From NCBI RefSeq assembly GCF_042665255.1, contig NZ_JBHTCD010000022.1: a stretch of 64,000 bases of DNA. One strand, written 5' to 3'. Below the pieces are notes generated by a model, which saw only the letters and a list, made by a program, of their open reading frames with translations, had not been told where the DNA came from and searched no databases. This DNA is from Insolitispirillum peregrinum (GTDB lineage Bacteria; Pseudomonadota; Alphaproteobacteria; Rhodospirillales; Rhodospirillaceae). Shown here one piece after another: positions 9,234 to 18,144 of the stretch. Within the stretch, counting starts at the first letter, position 1; the number at the start of each line of letters is the position of its first letter. A program made the position numbers and the translations under genes.

Positions 9234-11012
9234 ATGGCCGCCAGCAAGTACGGTGATATTTCTGATGCACGCGATCGTTTGGCGACGGCCCGGACGCTGC
9301 TCTATCCCATGCTTGGCCTCGCCCCGCCATCAGGAGCAGGGATGCCGACCTCGCCACCAGTGGCGCCACCGGTGGCGATCGTACCGCCTCCGCTGAACAG
9401 TGGAGGCCGCCCCCGCAGTTCAGGGGCGACTGGCGGCTCACCGACAGGTGGCGCCGGGTCTGCGCAGCTGGTGATGCTGAAAGTGGCCGTGGATGACGCG
9501 GTACGGCTTGGCGCGGCCTATGACCTGCTCCCGAGTGGCCAGTTGGCCGTTGTTGCCAGCCGTCTGGCGGCGCTGCGGCAGTTCGTGCAGGCCATTGCGA
9601 CGGCGTCGGGAAAGGCCGCCCTGTGTACTGGTGACGTCAAAGCGATCAAAAAAGCGCTGGAGGAGGCTGCTGCTGTGGCATCCCGTGCTGTGGGAATGAT
9701 GGAACGCCTCAATACCATGTACAGCAACAGCAGCGAAGACCCATCCTATCACTGGCGGCTGGTGGCTGGGCTGGTTGGTGGTCAGGCTGTTCCGGGGCAA
9801 CGGGCGGGTGGTCATGTGTGGACACAGGGCCTGTCTCCCGTTCGGGTCATGGAGTACCTGACGCCCAATCGCAGCTTTGGCGGCAACTGGTCGGCACATA
9901 TTGGGCAATGGCTGCACGAGTGTGAGACAGGGCAAACGAACGAACCGTTCTTTCTGTGGTGCGAAACGCGGGTGGGGATTGATGGTGGTGCCGAGTACCT
10001 GAGTGATGCGGCACAAAAGGCGGCTTTGGTCACCCTGAAGGATGGCCAGCTGTGTCAATTGGCTCCGTCAGTGGGGGGAGAGCCGGTTCTCGAGCCGTTT
10101 TCGACCTCCATCCTGAGCAGTCTCGGCGAGTCCTATGACATGTTCATGGCCTATTGCATTGATGAACATGGTGTCCTCTATGTCTACCCCCACCCCGAGG
10201 GGGCATCGGCGGGCCTTGTTGCGCTGGCGATGAAGAGGCTGGAAAAAGTGGCGGGAGAGTCGATCGGGCAAAAGGGACGGATTTACCATTCTTCCGGTCA
10301 TCGTGGGGAGGCCGTCGCCGGGGCCGGGATGATCTGGGTGGCGAATGGCAGTGTGGTCGCCATCTCGACCAAGAGTGGTCATTACTGGCCGACCATCGAA
10401 ATGTTCCTGCAGACCCTTGCCTTTCTGGAGCCAGCCCTCGGCAATGGGGTGGCGTACTTTGACTTTTTGTGGGATGGCGATTTTTGTGTTGCCAGTTGTC
10501 CAGCGCGCGATTTCCTGCGGATCGGTCGGGCCGGATTTTCACCGGCAGCCGTTTCCGAAACCTTCCTTTTTGGTGACATGGATATGAAGACTGGTGCCAT
10601 CAATATGGAAGACCAGAGCTACTCCTTTGGTAGTGGTGAAAGTTTATCATCTCCCTATGGCGGCAAAAAGCTGCGGAAGTGTGTTGAGTACTTTCTGGCC
10701 ACCTTCTCGCGTTTTTCGGGGGATCAGACACGGCGCATCCTGGAAGAGCGGCGTCTGGCCAACCGGACGCGCCTTGGCATCTACAAGGGGCGGACGCTGG
10801 ACGCTGAAATGTTCCGCGAGTGGGAGCGCGAGCAGATGTTGCTACAGATTGCCCGCGAGGATGAGGCTGGTTTTCAAGGGGCAACGCCCTTTGACAAAAC
10901 GGCTCTGGATGGTGGTGCCGCCGCCCGCCATGAACAACGGATGCAAGGGCTGGAGAACGGGAGCGGCAATGGTGGTCGTGCGCGCTCGAACAATTTCCGC
11001 CGTTACAAATAA
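9234..11012 (+). CDS. Unknown protein with an HSS/SGHY beta module, possibly effector-like
   Basis: I cannot assign a function to this 592-residue protein. The ATG at 9234 follows GAGGAG at the proper distance. The N-terminus (about 30-75) is rich in Pro, Gly and Ser. A helical region follows (about 80-170). A central region (about 310-400) reads DEHGVLYVY, then HSS at 352-354, AGAGMIWV, and SGHYWPT at 381-387 leading into a helix ending FLEPAL. From memory, this order (HSS, AG, SGHY-x-PT, helix) is shared by plant IQM calmodulin-binding proteins and many large bacterial toxin or effector proteins. The C-terminus is charged and helical and ends in a Gly/Asn/Arg tail. There is no signal peptide, membrane helix or visible partner gene. 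Confidence 0.75.
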   Translation: MAASKYGDISDARDRLATARTLLYPMLGLAPPSGAGMPTSPPVAPPVAIVPPPLNSGGRPRSSGATGGSPTGGAGSAQLVMLKVAVDDAVRLGAAYDLLPSGQLAVVASRLAALRQFVQAIATASGKAALCTGDVKAIKKALEEAAAVASRAVGMMERLNTMYSNSSEDPSYHWRLVAGLVGGQAVPGQRAGGHVWTQGLSPVRVMEYLTPNRSFGGNWSAHIGQWLHECETGQTNEPFFLWCETRVGIDGGAEYLSDAAQKAALVTLKDGQLCQLAPSVGGEPVLEPFSTSILSSLGESYDMFMAYCIDEHGVLYVYPHPEGASAGLVALAMKRLEKVAGESIGQKGRIYHSSGHRGEAVAGAGMIWVANGSVVAISTKSGHYWPTIEMFLQTLAFLEPALGNGVAYFDFLWDGDFCVASCPARDFLRIGRAGFSPAAVSETFLFGDMDMKTGAINMEDQSYSFGSGESLSSPYGGKKLRKCVEYFLATFSRFSGDQTRRILEERRLANRTRLGIYKGRTLDAEMFREWEREQMLLQIAREDEAGFQGATPFDKTALDGGAAARHEQRMQGLENGSGNGGRARSNNFRRYK

Positions 11013-11054
11013 AGCAGCATGACTCCTTCACCTGTCGTGGGCAGGCATGCGAAA

Positions 11055-11082
11055 GGGGAGCAGTCAGGCACGACTGCTCCCC
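11055..11082. terminator. Strong hairpin between convergent genes
   Basis: An 11-bp stem (GGGGAGCAGTC at 11055-11065 with 11072-11082) and 6-base loop lie between the SGHY-module gene and recA, which converge. There is no clear T-run, so this is a terminator by position and strength rather than by full motif. Confidence 0.65.
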
Positions 11083-11169
11083 CTCATGAACGCCATCAGC
11101 CGGTCCGGGCTGCTGGCGTCTGCACCATAGCATTACCCGGGCCAGCAGGCACGTCATCAGCCATAGGCC

Positions 11170-12255
11170 TTACGCCTCACCTTCGGCGGCGTCTTCCTCG
11201 CTGATTTCGCCCGGCGCGGCGGTCAGGGCGTCACTGATCAACCCTGCGTTCTGCCGAATGGAGGTTTCGATCTCATTGGCGACTTCCGGGTGTTCTTTCA
11301 GATAGGTCTTGGCGTTTTCGCGGCCCTGCCCGATGCGGGTCGAGTTGTACGAGAACCACGAGCCGGACTTTTCGATGATGTTGGCCTTGACGCCCAGATC
11401 CAGCAGTTCGCCGGTTTTCGAGATGCCTTCGCCATACATGATGTCGAAATCGACGATCTTGAACGGCGGGGCGACCTTGTTCTTGACCACCTTGACGCGG
11501 GTCTGGTTGCCGACCACGTCTTCGCGGTCCTTGATCTGGCCAACACGACGGATGTCGAGGCGGACCGAGGCATAGAATTTCAGGGCATTGCCGCCGGTGG
11601 TGGTTTCGGGGCTGCCGAACATCACGCCGATCTTCATGCGGATCTGGTTGATGAAGATGATCAGCGTGTTGGAGCGGGCCACCGAGGCGGTCAGCTTGCG
11701 CAGGGCCTGCGACATCAGGCGGGCCTGCAGGCCGACGTGGGAGTCCCCCATTTCGCCTTCGAGTTCGGCACGCGGCACCAGTGCGGCGACCGAGTCCACC
11801 ACCAGCACGTCGATGGCACCGGAGCGCACCAGCGTGTCGGCGATTTCCAGCGCCTGTTCCCCGGCGTCCGGCTGGGAAATCAGCAGGTCGTCCAGACTGA
11901 CCCCCAGCTTGCGGGCATAAATCGGGTCAAGGGCGTGTTCGGCGTCGATATAGGCACAGGTGCCACCCTTGCGCTGGGCTTCTGCCACGACGTGCAGGGC
12001 CAGCGTGGTTTTCCCCGAGCTTTCCGGGCCGTAGACTTCGACGATGCGGCCTTTCGGCAGGCCGCCGATGCCCAGCGCCAGGTCAAGACCCAGCGAACCG
12101 GTGGAGATGGCTTCGATATCCAACACCTGCCGGGCCCCGAGGCGCATGATCGAGCCTTTGCCGAAAGAGCGTTCGATCTGCGAGAGGGCGGCGTCCAGCG
12201 CTTTTTGCTTGTCCATGGTATCCTTGTCGACGAGTCGGAGTGCGGTCTGAGACAT
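11170..12255 (-). CDS. recA: Recombinase RecA
   Basis: This ATP-dependent strand-exchange protein drives homologous recombination and triggers LexA self-cleavage. It shows the Walker A loop GPESSGKTT, the Walker B strand VLVVDSVAAL, the DNA-binding loop region with MGDSHVGLQARLMSQALRKL, NTLIIFINQIRMKIGVMFG and TTTGGNALKFYAS. The acidic C-terminal tail (EEDAAEGEA) is typical. It has 361 residues from the ATG at 12255. Another start at 12216 (MDKQKALDAAL) matches the usual RecA N-terminus and would give 348. Two SOS boxes lie upstream, so induction by DNA damage through LexA is expected. Confidence 0.97.
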   Translation of the reverse strand: MSQTALRLVDKDTMDKQKALDAALSQIERSFGKGSIMRLGARQVLDIEAISTGSLGLDLALGIGGLPKGRIVEVYGPESSGKTTLALHVVAEAQRKGGTCAYIDAEHALDPIYARKLGVSLDDLLISQPDAGEQALEIADTLVRSGAIDVLVVDSVAALVPRAELEGEMGDSHVGLQARLMSQALRKLTASVARSNTLIIFINQIRMKIGVMFGSPETTTGGNALKFYASVRLDIRRVGQIKDREDVVGNQTRVKVVKNKVAPPFKIVDFDIMYGEGISKTGELLDLGVKANIIEKSGSWFSYNSTRIGQGRENAKTYLKEHPEVANEIETSIRQNAGLISDALTAAPGEISEEDAAEGEA

Positions 12256-12314
12256 AAACGAGCCCCCGTTATTTCACAGGTTTGCCGGATGGTGCAACAC
12301 GGCTGAAGGTACAC

Positions 12315-12329
12315 GTTCCGTTCTTGTTC
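12315..12329 (-). promoter_or_regulatory. SOS (LexA) box of recA, proximal
   Basis: The plus strand reads GTTC-N7-GTTC (12315-12318 and 12326-12329), the direct-repeat LexA operator known in alphaproteobacteria. It lies 60 bases upstream of the recA start. Confidence 0.85.
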
Positions 12330-12343
12330 TCAAGAGAAATTTT

Positions 12344-12358
12344 GAACGAAGGGGGAAC
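12344..12358 (+). promoter_or_regulatory. Second SOS-like box, opposite orientation
   Basis: The plus strand reads GAAC-N7-GAAC (12344-12347 and 12355-12358), the same operator in the opposite direction, 14 bases beyond the first. It may add a second LexA contact at the recA promoter. Confidence 0.65.
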
Positions 12359-12398
12359 ATTGGTGGTGCGCCCCAAGAGTATGTGACAAAACAAGGGA

Positions 12399-14894
12399 TT
12401 ACTCACATGGCTCGGTCTCGGAAATCACTTCCTTGACCTTGGCCGCCAGCTGGTTCAGCGAGAACGGCTTGGGCAGGAAATGGAAGTCCGGGGAATCGGT
12501 CAGCTCGCCACGGGCGGCTTCTTCCGAATACCCCGAGATCAGCACAACCCGGAGTCCCGGACGTTCCTGCCGCACCAACCGGGCCAGCGTCGCCCCGTCC
12601 ATGCCCGGCATCACCATGTCGGTGACCAGCAGATCAACCTTCGGGGTTTCTTCCAGCACATCCAGCGCGCCTTCGCCGGTGCGGGCCTCCAGCACCGTAT
12701 AGCCCTTGTTGCGCAAGGCGCGAGCGGCAAAGACCCGCACCGCGTCTTCGTCCTCGACCAGCAACACCACCCCACCACCGGTCAGGTCCGGTTCGGCGGA
12801 GGGTTTTTTCGCGCTGGTGGCGGTGGGGCGTTCGCTTTTTTGCGGAGATTCACCGTCATCGGCCGTTTGGCGCGGCAGGTAAATGGTAAAGGTGGTGCCC
12901 TTGTTCGGCACGGAATCGACAAAGATGAAGCCGCCGGTCTGGCGGATGATCCCGTACACCGTTGACAGCCCCAGCCCGGTGCCCGCTCCGACCTGACCGG
13001 TCTTGGTTGAAAAGAACGGCTCGAAAATGCGGCCAAGATTTTCACGCGGAATGCCGGTGCCGGTATCGCTGACACTGACCACCGTATAGGAGCCGGGGGG
13101 GACGTGTTCGGCTCCGCGGGCGAGGGTTTCTTTCAGCTCTTCGCTGCCGGTCCTGATGCTCAGGCGGCCACCGCCGGGCATGGCATCGCGGGCATTGACC
13201 GCCAGATTGATGATCACCTGGTCAAACTGGCCGGGGTCCACCCGGATCAGCCCGACATCCCGTCCATGGGTCATGTGCAGTTCCACCGATTCCCCCAGCA
13301 GGCGGCGCAGCAGGTGGCTCATTTCGGTCAGGGCGTCGGTGATGTCCAGCAGACGGGGTTTCAGCGGCTGTTTGCGCGAAAAGGCCAGCAGTTGGCGAAC
13401 CAGATTGGCCGCCCGGTTGGAATTCTGCTTGATCTGCATGATATCGGCAAAGGACGGGTCTCCGGCCCCGTGTCGTTGCAGCAGCAGGTCACAGAACCCG
13501 ATCATCGCCGTCAGCAGGTTGTTGAAGTCGTGGGCCACGCCCCCGGCCAACTGCCCCATCGCCTGCATTTTCTGGGCCTGGGCGAACTGGGCTTCCAGAT
13601 TGCGCTGGGCGGTGGTGTCGATGAAGTAGGCCACCAGCGCATCAACGCCGTTCCCGCTGCCCATCGGGCCGACCCACAGGGCGGCGGCGGCGTCGGGGCT
13701 GTGGACCAGCCGCACCTCGCGGTGGGCTCCGGCGGCTTCCCCCAGGCTCACCCGCTGCATCAGCACCTCGAGGTCATGGCGGTCATCGGCGGCGATCAGG
13801 TGGGAAAGGGGATGGTCCAGCAGGCCGTCCCGGCGCAGGCCGCACATGCGCTCGAAGGCCGGGTTGCAGTCGGTGATCAGGCCGTCAAAGTCCAGCAGGC
13901 ACAATCCGACCGGGGCGCCTTCAAACAGCCAGCGGAACCGGCGGTCAGGCAGGCCATCGGCAAAGCCGTCGGGCAACGAGATGCCGTTGCTGTCGGCATC
14001 GGGGCGGACCACCACCGAGCGGGTGCGCAATTCACCGCCATCGTCATAAATGGTCTGCACCACCAGTGCCGAAAAGCTGTGACCACTGGCGCTGCGGAAG
14101 GTCAGGGTACCCTGCCATGCACCTTCGGCATCAGGGGCCTGACAGCGATCAAGGAACTGTTCCAGCCGGTGGCCCAGCAAGTCATCCTGCGATTGCCCCA
14201 ACCACTCGGCAAACCGTTGGTTGACCATCAGCAGGGTGCCATCGGCATCGACCGAATACAGCCCCGCCGGGATGAAATACAGGAACTCGGCCAGATCTTC
14301 GCGCTCGCGCACCAGAATGTCTTCGATGGCACGGCGGGCGGTGACGTCTTCGGCTTGCCACAGGGTGGTTCCCCGCGGGCCTTGATCGGTCGAGGGCAGG
14401 GGGCGCAGGCTGATCGCCCACCATTCAGAGGCAATCTGGTCTTCATGCAGGACCTGTTCGTCGCCGACACCGTGTAGCATCTGCCCCACCGGCAGCAACG
14501 GCAGCTCCACCCGTTCGGCAACACCGGCCTCGGCGGCCAGACGCAGGCGTTCCAGTGCGGCCAGAGCCGCATCATCGCTGACCACCCGCTGGCTGAGGAT
14601 CGCCAGCGGGGCATGGTCCCCCCACAGCAGGCGGCCAGCGGTGTTGGCATGTAAAACCTGTCCGTCGGCGGACAGCAGCAGGCGGGCCCCGGGTTCGGCA
14701 TCCAGCATCGCCATCGCCTGCCGGGCGAGAGCCGAAACGTGGAGCCGCCGCACGATGAGCGGAATGACCAGCAGGACCACCAGCACACACACCGCCAGCG
14801 CCCCCATCAGGATGGCAACGGCGTCATCACTGGCCAGCCAGGCATTGTCTCCGGCAGAGATGGCATAGCTCAGGGTGTCGTCTTCAAAGGCCAT
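12399..14894 (-). CDS. cckA: Hybrid histidine kinase CckA
   Basis: CckA is the membrane kinase at the head of the phosphorelay that activates or inactivates CtrA through ChpT. One membrane helix lies near residues 27-48 (AILMGALAVCVLVVLLVIPL). PAS-like regions follow (about 60-430). The dimerisation domain carries His455 in LAGGVAHDFNNLLT, followed by the ATPase domain with VNARDAMPGGG, DTGTGIP and GAGTGLGLSTVYG. A C-terminal receiver carries Asp759 in LLVTDMVMPGMDG and Lys in FLPKPF. It has 831 residues. It sits just downstream of flhB, the usual alphaproteobacterial arrangement, and its target regulator CtrA is encoded in this window at 36.2 kb. Confidence 0.93.
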   Translation of the reverse strand: MAFEDDTLSYAISAGDNAWLASDDAVAILMGALAVCVLVVLLVIPLIVRRLHVSALARQAMAMLDAEPGARLLLSADGQVLHANTAGRLLWGDHAPLAILSQRVVSDDAALAALERLRLAAEAGVAERVELPLLPVGQMLHGVGDEQVLHEDQIASEWWAISLRPLPSTDQGPRGTTLWQAEDVTARRAIEDILVREREDLAEFLYFIPAGLYSVDADGTLLMVNQRFAEWLGQSQDDLLGHRLEQFLDRCQAPDAEGAWQGTLTFRSASGHSFSALVVQTIYDDGGELRTRSVVVRPDADSNGISLPDGFADGLPDRRFRWLFEGAPVGLCLLDFDGLITDCNPAFERMCGLRRDGLLDHPLSHLIAADDRHDLEVLMQRVSLGEAAGAHREVRLVHSPDAAAALWVGPMGSGNGVDALVAYFIDTTAQRNLEAQFAQAQKMQAMGQLAGGVAHDFNNLLTAMIGFCDLLLQRHGAGDPSFADIMQIKQNSNRAANLVRQLLAFSRKQPLKPRLLDITDALTEMSHLLRRLLGESVELHMTHGRDVGLIRVDPGQFDQVIINLAVNARDAMPGGGRLSIRTGSEELKETLARGAEHVPPGSYTVVSVSDTGTGIPRENLGRIFEPFFSTKTGQVGAGTGLGLSTVYGIIRQTGGFIFVDSVPNKGTTFTIYLPRQTADDGESPQKSERPTATSAKKPSAEPDLTGGGVVLLVEDEDAVRVFAARALRNKGYTVLEARTGEGALDVLEETPKVDLLVTDMVMPGMDGATLARLVRQERPGLRVVLISGYSEEAARGELTDSPDFHFLPKPFSLNQLAAKVKEVISETEPCE

Positions 14895-14933
14895 GGGGAA
14901 GTCCTGATCGGAAAGGCTTTAAGGTTGGAAATT

Positions 14934-16085
14934 TTAGAAAAGCCCGGCATCCCGCTGGTCGGGAGCCTGGGACTGGTCGCGTCCGGGGGATGGCGTGCGG
15001 TCTTTCTTCGGCGTCGGCTTCCAGCCCGAAGACTGACGCTGCCGCATCACGAAGCCGATCACTTCGGCCACCGCCTTGTAATGGTCCGGCGGGATGTCCT
15101 GATCCAGTTCTACCGCCGCATAAAGGGCACGGGCCAGCGGCGGGTTTTCGACGATCGGCACGTCGTTGTCTTCGGCGGACTCACGGATTTTTTGCGCCAG
15201 GAAGTCTACGCCTTTGGCGACCAGCTTCGGGGCAGGCATGGTGTCCATGTCATATTTCAGGGCGACGGCGAAATGGGTCGGGTTGGTGATCACCACGCTG
15301 GCGGTCGGAACGGCCTGCATCATGCGTTCGCGCACACGCTTGATGCGCAACGAGCGAATGCGGCCCTTGACCATCGGGTCACCTTCGGACTGCTTGTGCT
15401 CGTCCTTGACTTCCTGCCGGGTCATCTTGAGCTTTTTCTTGTGCGTCCAGCGGGTCCATAGCCAGTCGGCCACCGCCAACAGCGAAAAGGCCGTACAAAA
15501 GGTGAAGGTCAGCATCACCAGCAACCAGTACAGCTCGTCCAGGACATAGGAAAAATCCTGTCCCAACAAAATGTCCGGGTGCGGGAAATTGGGGATGATG
15601 ACCGATACCGCGACCGTGCCAACCAGACTGATTTTCAGGATGGATTTCAGCAGTTCGATCAGCTTTTGCTTGTCAAAAAGCTTTTTGGCTCCGCTGACCG
15701 GGTTCAGGCGGTCCCAGTTCGGCCCCAGCTTTTTGGTGCTGAATATCAGACCGGTCTGGCCGACGTTGGAAACAATCGCCAGCAGGACCATCAGGGCCAC
15801 CGGGATGGCAAGAATTTTGGCGATGTCCAGCCCCAGACCCAGCAATGCCGCCCGCATTCCTTCCAGATCGCCTGGAATTTCGTGCATGTGCTCCATATAG
15901 GCTTTCAGCAGATTGCCGACATGGCGGACGACGTAGGGCGAAACCAGAGACAGGATCACCAGCGCCGCGATCAGAGTCAGCAGGCTTTTGATTTCCTGGG
16001 AAACGGGAACGTTGCCGTCTTCACGCGCTTTGGAAAGGCGTTTTTCTGTCGGCTCTTCTGTTTTCGAATCGTCGTCTTCAGACAC
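14934..16085 (-). CDS. flhB: Flagellar export apparatus protein FlhB
   Basis: FlhB is an inner-membrane gate protein that switches the flagellar export machine from rod/hook to filament substrates. Four membrane segments (about residues 30-215) are followed by the cytoplasmic domain with the self-cleavage site NPTHFAVALKYD. The start is GTG at 16085 behind a very strong ribosome site (AAAGGAGG), read just after the repeat that ends fliR. It has 383 residues, with a Pro/Gln-rich C-terminal tail. It lies between fliR and cckA in one transcription direction. Confidence 0.95.
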   Translation of the reverse strand: MSEDDDSKTEEPTEKRLSKAREDGNVPVSQEIKSLLTLIAALVILSLVSPYVVRHVGNLLKAYMEHMHEIPGDLEGMRAALLGLGLDIAKILAIPVALMVLLAIVSNVGQTGLIFSTKKLGPNWDRLNPVSGAKKLFDKQKLIELLKSILKISLVGTVAVSVIIPNFPHPDILLGQDFSYVLDELYWLLVMLTFTFCTAFSLLAVADWLWTRWTHKKKLKMTRQEVKDEHKQSEGDPMVKGRIRSLRIKRVRERMMQAVPTASVVITNPTHFAVALKYDMDTMPAPKLVAKGVDFLAQKIRESAEDNDVPIVENPPLARALYAAVELDQDIPPDHYKAVAEVIGFVMRQRQSSGWKPTPKKDRTPSPGRDQSQAPDQRDAGLF

Positions 16086-16105
16086 GCGGCCTCCTTTGGT
16101 TTGCT

Positions 16106-16140
16106 CAAGCCGGTTCCCGCTTTTGCGCTCACGGCTCTAG
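16106..16140 (-). repeat. TAGAGC-family palindromic element (type A) between fliR and flhB
   Basis: On the minus strand the element begins TAGAGCCGTGAGCGC and runs through GGGAACCGG. The same 30-base stretch recurs at about 33599-33628. Its first three bases are the fliR stop codon. It ends just before the flhB ribosome site. Confidence 0.8.
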
Positions 16141-16898
16141 TCGGGCAGGAACACCTGAAAGACGCTTTCATAAAAGCCCAGAAACCACATCATCATGGCG
16201 GGCAGTGAAATCCAGATCAAGGCCAGACCAAACAGGATCTGCAATGGCAAGGCAACAAAGAAGATGTTCAATTGCGGGCTGAGGCGGGCCAGCAACCCCA
16301 TGCCGGTCTGGAACACGACGGCAAACAGCACAAACGGCGATGCAAGTTTCAGGGCCAGAAAGGCACTGCGTGACATCAGGTCGGCAGCCATCTGCAGATG
16401 TGCCCCGCCATCGGGGGTCGACCCGGGCTGGAAGACGGAATAGCTTTCGTACAGTGCCATGAACACCAGATGGTGCAGGTTCAGGGCAAACATCAACACC
16501 ACGGCAATGGTGCTGAACAGCCCGACCAGCAACGCCCCTTGCTGGTCGGTCACGGCGTCAAAAACCATCGCGTTGGTCAGGCCGGTATACTGGCCGATCA
16601 CCGACCCGGCAAAATGCAGCGCCCCGAGGGCAAACTGGGCCAGCAGCCCCATGTACAGGCCATAGAAGCCTTCGGAAATGATCAGCAGCACCAGTTTCCA
16701 GACGGTGGTCGGTGCTGGCGGGATCATCGGCAGGACCGACGGATACAGGATCAGCGTCAGGCCGGCGGCAATCATCAGGCGCACCTGCGGCTGGACATAA
16801 ACTGCTGAAAAGCCCGGCATGACGATAAAGGCGCAGCCAACGCGGATGAAAACCAGCAGTCCGGCATAGGCATGGGAAACCAGAAATTCATTCAGCAT
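16137..16898 (-). CDS. fliR: Flagellar export apparatus protein FliR
   Basis: This is a core component of the export gate in the basal-body membrane, where FliP, FliQ and FliR form the export channel. It has 253 residues, typical, with about six hydrophobic segments and the family's N-terminal HAYAGLLVFIRVGCAFIVMPGF and the GLTNAMVFDAVTDQQGALL region. The stop codon TAG is the first triplet of a dispersed repeat, so the extreme C-terminus (FQVFLPD) may have been set by that element. It is co-directional with fliQ, 13 bases upstream. Confidence 0.94.
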   Translation of the reverse strand: MLNEFLVSHAYAGLLVFIRVGCAFIVMPGFSAVYVQPQVRLMIAAGLTLILYPSVLPMIPPAPTTVWKLVLLIISEGFYGLYMGLLAQFALGALHFAGSVIGQYTGLTNAMVFDAVTDQQGALLVGLFSTIAVVLMFALNLHHLVFMALYESYSVFQPGSTPDGGAHLQMAADLMSRSAFLALKLASPFVLFAVVFQTGMGLLARLSPQLNIFFVALPLQILFGLALIWISLPAMMMWFLGFYESVFQVFLPD

Positions 16899-16911
16899 GG
16901 GGCCTGCGCCT

Positions 16912-17178
16912 TTATGGCAGGGCGATGATGTTGTCCATCATCCGCTGCATGAAGTCGGTCATTTCATGCATCATGAACGGCAGCAGGAAGATCAGGGAGA
17001 AAAAGGTCGCCAGCAGTTTGGGGACGAAGGTCAGGGTCTGTTCCTGCAACGACGTCACCGTCTGGATCAGGGTCACCAGCAGACCGACCACCAGACCGAC
17101 CACCAGAATGGGGCCTGCCACCAGGATCATGGTCATGACACCGTCACGGGCGATGTCAATGATTTGGGTTTCATTCAT
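16912..17178 (-). CDS. fliQ: Flagellar export apparatus protein FliQ
   Basis: This small two-helix membrane subunit of the export gate has membrane segments around ILVAGPILVVGLVVGLLV and LLATFFSLIFLLPF, and the conserved TSLQEQTLTFVPKL between them. I start at 17178 (MNETQIIDIARDG), which gives 88 residues, the family norm. The open frame continues 34 codons upstream, but that part is a dispersed palindrome (17225-17270) and not coding. It is separated from fliP by two repeats. Confidence 0.93.
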   Translation of the reverse strand: MNETQIIDIARDGVMTMILVAGPILVVGLVVGLLVTLIQTVTSLQEQTLTFVPKLLATFFSLIFLLPFMMHEMTDFMQRMMDNIIALP

Positions 17179-17224
17179 GGCAGAGTGGTCCATCGCGGTC
17201 GGAGAAAGGTGAAAGACAGGCGTT

Positions 17225-17270
17225 AGAGCATTGTGCGAAAAGTGGGAACCGGTTTTCGCAAAAACAATGC
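17225..17270 (+). repeat. TAGAGC-family palindromic element, type A
   Basis: It reads TAGAGCATTGTGCGAAAAG, then a core with GGGAACCGG, then TTTTCGCA and AACAATGC. Close copies lie at 23600-23643 and 49546-49590, with variants at 33600-33636 and 63850-63895. It is inserted between fliP and fliQ. Confidence 0.85.
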
Positions 17271-17283
17271 GGCACGACAAAAG

Positions 17284-17332
17284 GTTAGACCAGCGTGCCC
17301 GCGTCCGGTTTAACGCACGCTGGTCTAATCAA
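17284..17332 (+). repeat. TAGAGC-family palindromic element, type B
   Basis: The outer stem TTAGACCAGCGTGC pairs with GCACGCTGGTCTAA, with CGCGTCCGGTTTAA between. The copy at 49604-49647 has GAGC/GCTC where this has GACC/GGTC, a compensatory change. The right edge overlaps the fliP stop codon. Confidence 0.85.
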
Positions 17333-18140
17333 GGACACCAAAGCTCTGGACCAGCGTACCGATCAGCAGATGCCAGCCATCGACCAGCACAAAGAAAATC
17401 AGCTTGAACGGCATCGACAGCATCATCGGCGGCAGCATCATCATCCCCATCGACATCAGCACGGATGCGATCACCATGTCGATGATGATGAAGGGCACAT
17501 AGATCAGAAAGCCGATTTCAAACGCCCGCCGCAGCTCGCTGATCATGAAGGCCGGGATCAGGGCGCGCAGGGGGGCCTGCTGGGCGCTTTCGACCGGCTC
17601 CATCCTGGCCATGTTCATGAACAGCTCGAGATCGGTCGGTCGGGCGTGTTCGGCCATGAACACCTTGAACGGTTCAATGCCGCGCTCAAAGGCCTCGGTT
17701 TCGTCGATCCGCTCGTTGATCAGCGGCTCCATGCCCTGTGTCCAGGCTTTTTCCAGCGTCGGCTGCATGATGAACAGGGTCATGAACAGGGCCAGACTGA
17801 CCATCACCTGGTTTGGCGGGGTGCTGCTGGTCCCCAGTGCGGTACGCAGGATCGACAGCACCACCAGCAGGCGGGTAAAGCAGGTCACCATCAGCAGCAG
17901 GGAGGGGGCCAGACTGAGTACCGTCATCAGGGCAATCAACTGCACGATGCGGGCGGTGGTCGAGCCGGAATTGTCGCCAAAGTCCATCGAGAACTGTTGT
18001 GCCATGGCTCCGTCGGGGAAGCCCAGAATGGCAATCAGGCTGACGGTCAGCATCACCGCAGGCAGGCACAAAGACCCCCACAGGGCCCGCTTGAGCCAGC
18101 GACGGCGGCGGGGCGGTGCAACAGAACAGGGTGTGGTCAT
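17325..18140 (-). CDS. fliP: Flagellar export apparatus protein FliP
   Basis: FliP forms the central export channel ring with FliQ and FliR. A cleavable N-terminal signal region (hydrophobic about 20-45, ending GAMAQQF) is followed by membrane segments. The family signatures are LSLAPSLLLMVTCFTRLLVV, LGTSSTPPNQVMVSLALF and the C-terminal FIIIDMVIASVLMSMGMMMLP. It has 271 residues, a little longer than usual because of a basic N-terminal extension. The stop TAG is part of a type B repeat. fliO ends four bases upstream, so the pair is translationally close. Confidence 0.95.
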   Translation of the reverse strand: MTTPCSVAPPRRRRWLKRALWGSLCLPAVMLTVSLIAILGFPDGAMAQQFSMDFGDNSGSTTARIVQLIALMTVLSLAPSLLLMVTCFTRLLVVLSILRTALGTSSTPPNQVMVSLALFMTLFIMQPTLEKAWTQGMEPLINERIDETEAFERGIEPFKVFMAEHARPTDLELFMNMARMEPVESAQQAPLRALIPAFMISELRRAFEIGFLIYVPFIIIDMVIASVLMSMGMMMLPPMMLSMPFKLIFFVLVDGWHLLIGTLVQSFGVLD

Positions 18141-18144
18141 GGTA

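Noticed and set aside
13104..14477. Long open frame antisense to cckA
   Set aside because: A shadow of the kinase gene; composition low in hydrophobic pattern and no known domain.
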